From Chitinophagaceae bacterium (lineage in GTDB: Bacteria > Bacteroidota > Bacteroidia > Chitinophagales > Chitinophagaceae): a DNA stretch of 12,618 nt. The position numbers and the translations under genes are program-made. Under the pieces are notes generated by a model. The model was not told the origin of the DNA. It did no database searches and saw nothing but the letters and a program-made list of their open reading frames with translations. Location of the stretch: assembly GCA_023251285.1 (NCBI GenBank), contig JAHEZB010000017.1, forward strand, positions 1 to 12,618, read 5' to 3'. Of the stretch, positions 8,346 to 12,618 are shown in pieces (within the stretch, counting starts at the first letter, position 1; the number at the start of each line of letters is the position of its first letter).

Positions 8346-8706
8346 AATTTTTTGGTTTTGTTTATATTTTTTTGAAAAGAAAATTAGTTAAAAGGCAATC
8401 AATTTTTAACGAGAAAATTAGATTGCCGGATTTCAGGTTTTATTCGCCGACTAAAATAATGCATTTTAATTAAAATGTAATCGTTTACATTTTTTTCTTA
8501 AAATAAACTTTTCAATAGAGGTCTTCATTTCTTTAAATAAATTCTGCTTATTTAATCGGTTGAAAAGCAAATGCGATTTATGAAAGCTTTTTATCCATAT
8601 TCAACTTTGCATCGCTACAACAAACCAACAAATAACCGGAATTTCCGTTTGCATTAAAAAGTATCCTTTAATTCTTAGATAATTAAAAAGTTTTATAATG
8701 AATGAT
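8346..8706 (-). promoter_or_regulatory. xylA operon upstream regulatory region
   Basis: This 361-base gap has no supportable gene on either strand. It is A/T rich and must hold the promoter for xylA and the genes behind it. The strongest element is the operator palindrome pair at 8462-8493, listed separately. On the minus strand TATTTTAG (complement of 8451-8458) matches the Bacteroidota TAnnTTTG box at all but one base and lies next to the operator, but no clear -33 element is seen. Near 8637-8647 there is a short GC-containing inverted repeat (CGGAA-T-TTCCG). An AT-only inverted repeat at 8667-8687 follows the GH67 stop but makes a poor terminator. Confidence 0.6.
8462..8493. promoter_or_regulatory. 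LacI-type operator with overlapping palindrome
   Basis: Bases 8472-8493 form a 22-base palindrome centred on CG between 8482 and 8483, with only one mismatched pair; the core reads TGTAATCGTTTACA. Even-length palindromes of the TGTAAnCGnTTACA kind with a central CG are typical operators of LacI-family regulators, which often control sugar operons. A second, perfect 16-base palindrome, CATTTTAATTAAAATG (8462-8477), overlaps its left arm, so the half-site CATTTT/AAAATG occurs three times in 32 bases. It lies about 120 bases upstream of the xylA ATG. The regulator gene is not in this window; xylose control is inferred from position. Confidence 0.62.
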
Positions 8707-9723
8707 TTAATGTGATCGCCCATCACCTCTGTCATTATAAATCATTTCATCCAGGTTATTTACCGGCCTTTCCAGTTCGTAAGGAATGGGCATTTTACTG
8801 AATTGCTGAAAATACAATGTGCATGCATCTTTCCACAAAATGGCATTTATGCATTGAATGCGCAGCTTTCGCTGCACTTCCATGAAACGCGTGCTGTCCA
8901 CATACGGTCCTGCTTTGTCCCACACTTTCTGAAAGTCGCGAACCTGGTTAACTCCTTCTTGATAGTGATAACATAAATCATCCCATAAAGTGCGTCCATT
9001 TTTCATCTTGTAATCCCATCGCAAATGATGAAACCACAACAAATATTTTTCGGGGCAGGTAGCTACATTATTGAATTCTGAAGCCAATGGTTCATGATAT
9101 TGGCTCACTGCATCGCTGCCTTTGGTGGTCCGGTCAAAGCCAATGCCATCTGTGCCCGCATGATGGTAATAAGGCGGCGTCCATTCGGGCCGTACTCCTT
9201 TTGGGGCCCACCACGGCCCCGGGCCATAATGTCCATTGGCAGACATGATGTGATGCAATCCAAGCGGCGTCATAAAATTTACAGCAGCTTCGCGGCTTTC
9301 CATCATCATTTTTTTTACGGGCGCCAAAAAGTTTTTTGTCCAATCTTCCGCATAGTTTGCTTCACCGCATTTTTGGCAGGAATCGTTGTAATAGGTAAGC
9401 TTTATCCATTCATCGGCAATCTGTTCGCTCGACAAGGTGTTATTCCATGCCAATCTTCCAAACGCATACCAGTTGGCCTGGTTGAATGGATGACCGTTCC
9501 AGTTGGTATCCAACCCCACATTAGATACGCCCGCAATGGCTGTATATTTTTGAGGATAAATACTTCCATCAGTACAGCGTCCAACTGTACTTCCTTTTCC
9601 CTGTTGATAGGTGTCACTTTTCAAACATTCTTCCCACATTGTTGATAAAAACACGAGATAATTTGCATGACCAAGATATTCCATTGTCACCTGGAATTCC
9701 GGCATTACAGAAGTTTTTTTCAT
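8707..9723 (-). CDS. Alpha-glucuronidase C-terminal fragment (338 aa)
   Basis: This is the part of the GH67 gene after the stop, counted from its first ATG (codon 352 of the full frame). It contains the second catalytic base in the MEYLGHANY motif (Glu366 of the full frame), the MWEECLKSDTYQQGKGSTVG loop and the helical C-terminal domain. GGAG lies only two bases before the ATG, too close to be a good ribosome-binding site. If it were made it would lack a signal peptide and stay in the cytoplasm, away from the exported N-terminal piece. Complementation between the two is therefore unlikely. Confidence 0.75.
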   Translation of the reverse strand: MKKTSVMPEFQVTMEYLGHANYLVFLSTMWEECLKSDTYQQGKGSTVGRCTDGSIYPQKYTAIAGVSNVGLDTNWNGHPFNQANWYAFGRLAWNNTLSSEQIADEWIKLTYYNDSCQKCGEANYAEDWTKNFLAPVKKMMMESREAAVNFMTPLGLHHIMSANGHYGPGPWWAPKGVRPEWTPPYYHHAGTDGIGFDRTTKGSDAVSQYHEPLASEFNNVATCPEKYLLWFHHLRWDYKMKNGRTLWDDLCYHYQEGVNQVRDFQKVWDKAGPYVDSTRFMEVQRKLRIQCINAILWKDACTLYFQQFSKMPIPYELERPVNNLDEMIYNDRGDGRSH

Positions 9724-9747
9724 TGCTCCAAATAACGGACTGAAAGG

Positions 9748-10776
9748 TTACCGAGGCTGAAAATCTATCGGGCCGTTTTTTACCTGGATAATTACATTGT
9801 CCCTGAACTTCCCATCCAACGGCATGAATTCGTCATAGGCTTGTTTGGCGCGGTCTTCATTATTTGATGAATACACAAACGCCCGCCACATTACAATTCC
9901 ACCATAAGGTTTCAATGCATCGGCGAACATGTTGGCGCCATCTGCATGTGTGCGTCCATAATTCTGCGGCCCGGGTTGCCCTTCACTGCTGGCTTTGACG
10001 AGAAAGCCGCCGAAGTCAGGTATCAAATTATAAATTTCTTTTACTTTTTCTTTCCACCATGCGATAACATCTTTATCAAGCGGGTCTGCAGTTTTTAATT
10101 TTCCCAATGTTGAAGGTGAAGCAAAGTTTACGGCGAGATACACTTTAATTCCATAAGGCCGCAACACGTTCGCAATCTCTTTAGCACGATTCAAATAATC
10201 GGCGCTCAATATTAATGGAGATGCATTGACATTATCAAGCACCGAAGCATTGATACCAATTGATGCATTGGCACGCGCATATTCCTGCCAAAGTTTTTTA
10301 TCATTATCAGTAACAGTGAAGGGATTTTCTTTTCTCCAGAAAATAGAATTTCCTGCATAGCCACGTTCTACGGTTCCATTCAAATTATCCCAATGGTCCA
10401 GAATGCGCACTTCATAAGAAGGATTAAAAATCTGATTATTTATCGGTTCACTGGTTTGCTGCCGACGAAGCAGTTCATATACGCCATACAAAATACCGGC
10501 ATCTGTTTTAGCCTGCACCGAATTTTTGTCAAGCCTGAAACCATCACTTTTTAATGCCTTATCTTTTTTAATAGTGAGCGTAACAGAAGCGTTAGCATCG
10601 CCCAGCCATCTATCTTTCAATTCCTGAACAGCAATGGATAAGGTAGGAGAAGTTTTTTTGCAAATGACATTTACTGTCTTTGCCTTTACAGGCCGAAGCC
10701 AAAGCTCGTGGCCATTTTGTGCGTTCGCAAATGCAATTGAAAAAAGAAAAATGAGACTGGTGATTATTGATTTCAT
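9748..10776 (-). CDS. Alpha-glucuronidase N-terminal fragment (342 aa)
   Basis: This is the part of the GH67 gene before the internal stop. It begins with a Sec signal peptide (MKSIITSLIFLFSIAFANA, cut before Q20), so the product would leave the cytoplasm. The N-terminal beta domain (about 25-130) precedes the start of the catalytic barrel. The acid residue Glu265 lies in VKASSEGQPGPQNYGRTHADG and Asp338 in NGPIDFQPR. The barrel is cut before its last strands and the C-terminal helical domain, so this piece should be inactive. Confidence 0.85.
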   Translation of the reverse strand: MKSIITSLIFLFSIAFANAQNGHELWLRPVKAKTVNVICKKTSPTLSIAVQELKDRWLGDANASVTLTIKKDKALKSDGFRLDKNSVQAKTDAGILYGVYELLRRQQTSEPINNQIFNPSYEVRILDHWDNLNGTVERGYAGNSIFWRKENPFTVTDNDKKLWQEYARANASIGINASVLDNVNASPLILSADYLNRAKEIANVLRPYGIKVYLAVNFASPSTLGKLKTADPLDKDVIAWWKEKVKEIYNLIPDFGGFLVKASSEGQPGPQNYGRTHADGANMFADALKPYGGIVMWRAFVYSSNNEDRAKQAYDEFMPLDGKFRDNVIIQVKNGPIDFQPR

Positions 10777-10797
10777 TTCAGGAATTTCGTTATTTAA

Positions 10798-12330
10798 TTA
10801 TTTTTTATTTATGCCCACTTTTATTTGCGTAAACGAATGCGCCGGAAAGGTGAATGACAATTTATTCCCATTTACTTTGACATCTTTTGTTACCGGCAGA
10901 TACTGATTTCTTTTATCATATTCAAAAGGCGCTTTCAAGTCATCACTATTAATAATACTCGCTTCTGCTTTACCCGAAAAACCGGCATCATTGCTTTCAA
11001 TATCTGTTGTGATTGCTTTATCCTTATTACGATTTATCACATTAATAAAAACCGTGTTCGATTCTTTTGAATAAACCGTAGTTACGTCAAGATAAGGAAT
11101 ACCTCTGAACTGTGCAGTACCAAATGTATCGCAGGCAACATAAGTATCTACCGAGCTTCCCAAACAATTGTTTGAAAATGCTTTGAATGTATAAAATACC
11201 GGTGATTTAAAAGTTCCGTTTTTAGGGTCGCTTGAGAGCAAGGAAGTAAGCATAGTGAAGTTGGCCATCTTCACCACATCAGCATGACGAATGAAAGAGT
11301 TAAGACATTGTGCAATGGGCAATACAGACATAAAACTTCTTGCAAAAGCGCCCCATTCATCAACAGAAAGATAGATTGGATGTTTGAAAATATTTTTTGT
11401 TTCGGCAATTTCAATCTGGTTGGCAACTGTTTTTATTTTGTTATCAAAATCCATAGCGCCATCGCCCATATAATTGTAATAATTATCCGGCGAACCGCCT
11501 TCCCAATAACGGCGAATAGAAAGATAGCTAATCTTGTCGCCGATGCCATTCAATATAGTTTGGTTCCAATGGAGCCAATCGCTCGAATAATAAGAAGAAC
11601 CAGAGCCAACAAATTTAATGGTCGGGTCAACGGCAATCATCGCTTTGGCCGCTTCTCTTGCAGTTTCCACATAGTTTTCTGCGGTCTTGTGGCCAAGTTC
11701 CCACGGCAAGCCATCTACTTCGTTTCCCAAGTCCCAAATCTTAACACCATAAGGTGCAGGGTGCCCATTCTTTGCACGCAAATCTGAATAGTAAGTGCCG
11801 CCTTTATAATTGCAATATTCAACCAAATAAGCAGCATCCAAAATACTTCCGAGGCCGAGATTGACAGCCAAAATATTTTCACTGCCAATTGATTTATTCA
11901 ATTTAAACCATTCATCGGTGCCCACATGATTGTTGTCAATGCCGCCCCAGGCAAGGTTTATACGCGTTGGCCGCTGGTCTTTCGGACCGATTCCATCTTT
12001 CCAATCATAACCCATTAAGAAGTTTCCGCCCGGCCAGCGCATGTTGGTTATCTTCAATTCTTTCATTGCATCTATATAATCATTTCTGAAGCCATCTGCA
12101 TCGGCAAGTGGCGATGAAGGGTCGTATAAATTTCCATAAAGTGTATTGAACTCCACTGAATCGGGCAATCCCATACGTCTTCCATTAAAATGTATGGGTT
12201 CCATAAATACGCCATAGATTTTCGGGTCTATGTCACTGATTTTCCGGTTGACATCAATTTTGATGGTTGCATTTTGAGCAAACAATGATAGAGGCAGAAG
12301 CGAGAGTAGTGTGAAGAATAATTTTTTCAT
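10798..12330 (-). CDS. abfA: Secreted GH51 alpha-L-arabinofuranosidase
   Basis: GH51 arabinofuranosidases remove arabinose side groups from arabinoxylan and related polymers by a retaining mechanism. The protein has 510 residues and a Sec signal peptide (MKKLFFTLLSLLPLSLFA, cut near 18-19). The barrel shows the RWPGGNF motif (98-104), the acid/base Glu204 in IWDLGNEVDG, and the nucleophile Glu325 in LSVDEWG. The end is the beta-sandwich domain closing with FTFPAHSFTQIKV, typical of the family. One point is odd: YLSIRRYWEG has Arg273 where GH51 and related clan GH-A enzymes usually have an active-site His (SIHRY pattern). The codon is CGC, one base from CAC. The GH67 gene follows after 21 bases and the CBM6 gene precedes by 33 bases, so the three probably share a transcript. 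Substrate preference cannot be read from sequence. Confidence 0.94.
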   Translation of the reverse strand: MKKLFFTLLSLLPLSLFAQNATIKIDVNRKISDIDPKIYGVFMEPIHFNGRRMGLPDSVEFNTLYGNLYDPSSPLADADGFRNDYIDAMKELKITNMRWPGGNFLMGYDWKDGIGPKDQRPTRINLAWGGIDNNHVGTDEWFKLNKSIGSENILAVNLGLGSILDAAYLVEYCNYKGGTYYSDLRAKNGHPAPYGVKIWDLGNEVDGLPWELGHKTAENYVETAREAAKAMIAVDPTIKFVGSGSSYYSSDWLHWNQTILNGIGDKISYLSIRRYWEGGSPDNYYNYMGDGAMDFDNKIKTVANQIEIAETKNIFKHPIYLSVDEWGAFARSFMSVLPIAQCLNSFIRHADVVKMANFTMLTSLLSSDPKNGTFKSPVFYTFKAFSNNCLGSSVDTYVACDTFGTAQFRGIPYLDVTTVYSKESNTVFINVINRNKDKAITTDIESNDAGFSGKAEASIINSDDLKAPFEYDKRNQYLPVTKDVKVNGNKLSFTFPAHSFTQIKVGINKK

Positions 12331-12363
12331 GTTGATTGTTTTTTTATTGGCAAATGATTTTGT

Positions 12364-12618
12364 TTATTCAAACTTTATCCAATCCACTTCCACGTTTGAA
12401 TTTGTTTTTGATGAAATAATAAGATTGTGAATTCCGGATTTGAATGATTTTGCGGGCACTTTAATTTCTTTCCAATCATTTGTTTTCGGAATTTCAATTG
12501 TTGCGACCGGAGAATTATTTGCATTGTCCAAATGAATTTGCAAAGTGCCACCTGTTGATGAAATTGCTTTTACAATAACAGACTGTAATTTTTTCTTTCC
12601 AAAATCAACAGCATTATA
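12364..12618 (-). CDS. C-terminal CBM6 module of a truncated (window-edge) gene
   Basis: The window edge cuts this gene; the final 84 codons plus TAA (12364-12366) are present. The visible protein starts YNAVDFGKKK and contains STGGTLQIHLDN, WKEIKVPA, GIHNLIISSKT and the ending VEVDWIKFE. This pattern (variable strands, then a terminal VDW.KFE strand) is the C-terminal two thirds of a family 6 carbohydrate-binding module. CBM6 modules commonly bind xylan or beta-glucan chains and sit behind catalytic modules such as GH43. The catalytic part lies outside the window, so its family is unknown; a xylan- or arabinan-active enzyme is the natural guess next to GH51 and GH67. It is 33 bases upstream of the GH51 start, consistent with co-transcription. 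Confidence 0.85.
   Translation of the reverse strand, partial: YNAVDFGKKKLQSVIVKAISSTGGTLQIHLDNANNSPVATIEIPKTNDWKEIKVPAKSFKSGIHNLIISSKTNSNVEVDWIKFE

Larger units (their letters stand above)
8707..10776 (-). pseudogene. aguA: GH67 alpha-glucuronidase interrupted by in-frame TAA (codon 343)
   Basis: GH67 enzymes cut (4-O-methyl)-glucuronic acid from the terminal xylose of xylo-oligosaccharides. The full frame from ATG 10776 to TAA 8707-8709 is 689 codons, normal for the family, but codon 343 (9748-9750) is TAA. The reading is continuous across it: NGPIDFQPR, stop, PFSPLFGAM. The family has an almost invariant Glu there (QPREP), so GAA to TAA by one base change is the simplest explanation. Compared with the Cellvibrio enzyme (acid Glu292, bases Asp365 and Glu393), the catalytic residues are Glu265, Asp338 and Glu366 with identical spacing of 73 and 28, so the lesion divides the two bases. 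The gene follows GH51 by 21 bases and is likely in the same transcript. Decay, a sequence error or suppression of the stop are the options. Confidence 0.92.

Noticed and set aside
8667..8687. AT-only inverted repeat TTTAATT/AATTAAA as a terminator after the GH67 gene
   Set aside because: The stem is seven A/T pairs with no GC and no immediate T-run on the minus strand; such repeats are expected by chance in this A/T-rich gap.
9094..9645. Long plus-strand open frame of 183 codons inside the GH67 gene
   Set aside because: It lies fully inside a well-supported minus-strand gene, has no recognisable domain, and is rich in residues that come from reading the opposite strand. The other plus-strand frames inside genes were rejected for the same reason.
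9724..9747. Two separate genes for the GH67 halves
   Set aside because: The 24 bases between the TAA and the next ATG encode PFSPLFGA, the expected family sequence, in the same frame. This is one broken gene.
1291..9750. Reassignment of TAA to Glu in this genome
   Set aside because: TAA is the natural end of seven of the eight genes here (TGA ends the GH3 gene), so a general reassignment would extend most proteins; no bacterial code with TAA as sense is known to me.
1..12618. CRISPR arrays, insertion sequences, tRNA or rRNA genes, prophage or defence genes
   Set aside because: No regularly spaced repeats, transposase-like frames, terminal inverted repeats or cloverleaf-type sequences were recognised on either strand by eye.

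Overview
The window is a compact, one-directional (all minus strand) pentose and xylan utilisation cluster, most likely from a member of the Bacteroidota, probably close to Chitinophagaceae. This taxonomic call is an inference. It rests on moderate GC with A/T-rich gaps, class II xylose isomerase and SSS symporter types that resemble those of that phylum, almost no Shine-Dalgarno sequences, short Sec signal peptides ending in A-Q on the glycoside hydrolases, and TAA as the main stop codon.

In transcription order (right to left): the last 84 codons of a protein ending in a CBM6 carbohydrate-binding module (cut by the window edge); a secreted GH51 alpha-L-arabinofuranosidase; a secreted GH67 alpha-glucuronidase interrupted by an in-frame TAA; a 361-base regulatory gap holding a strong LacI-type operator palindrome; xylose isomerase (xylA); an SSS-family sodium/sugar symporter; a secreted GH3 beta-xylosidase-type enzyme; mannonate dehydratase (uxuA); a clear intrinsic terminator; xylulokinase (xylB), also interrupted by an in-frame TAA; and a second strong hairpin terminator at the left end, whose T-run faces the plus strand.

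The genes fit one pathway. Outside the cytoplasm, GH67 and GH51 would strip (4-O-methyl)glucuronic acid and arabinose from xylo-oligosaccharides, and GH3 would release xylose. The symporter would import a sugar, XylA and XylB would convert xylose to xylulose 5-phosphate, and UxuA would process the mannonate derived from glucuronate. The window holds no TonB/SusC-SusD pair, no regulator gene, no RNA gene and no mobile element.

The most notable point is that two genes of the pathway, xylB (codon 123) and the alpha-glucuronidase (codon 343), are each broken by a single in-frame TAA with no shift of frame. In both, the family normally has Glu or a similar residue there, so each fits one G-to-T change in GAA. 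In the GH67 gene the stop falls between the two catalytic carboxylates. In addition, the GH51 enzyme has Arg where the family normally has an active-site His. I found no convincing evidence of a wholly new system; the locus is a familiar one with unusual lesions.
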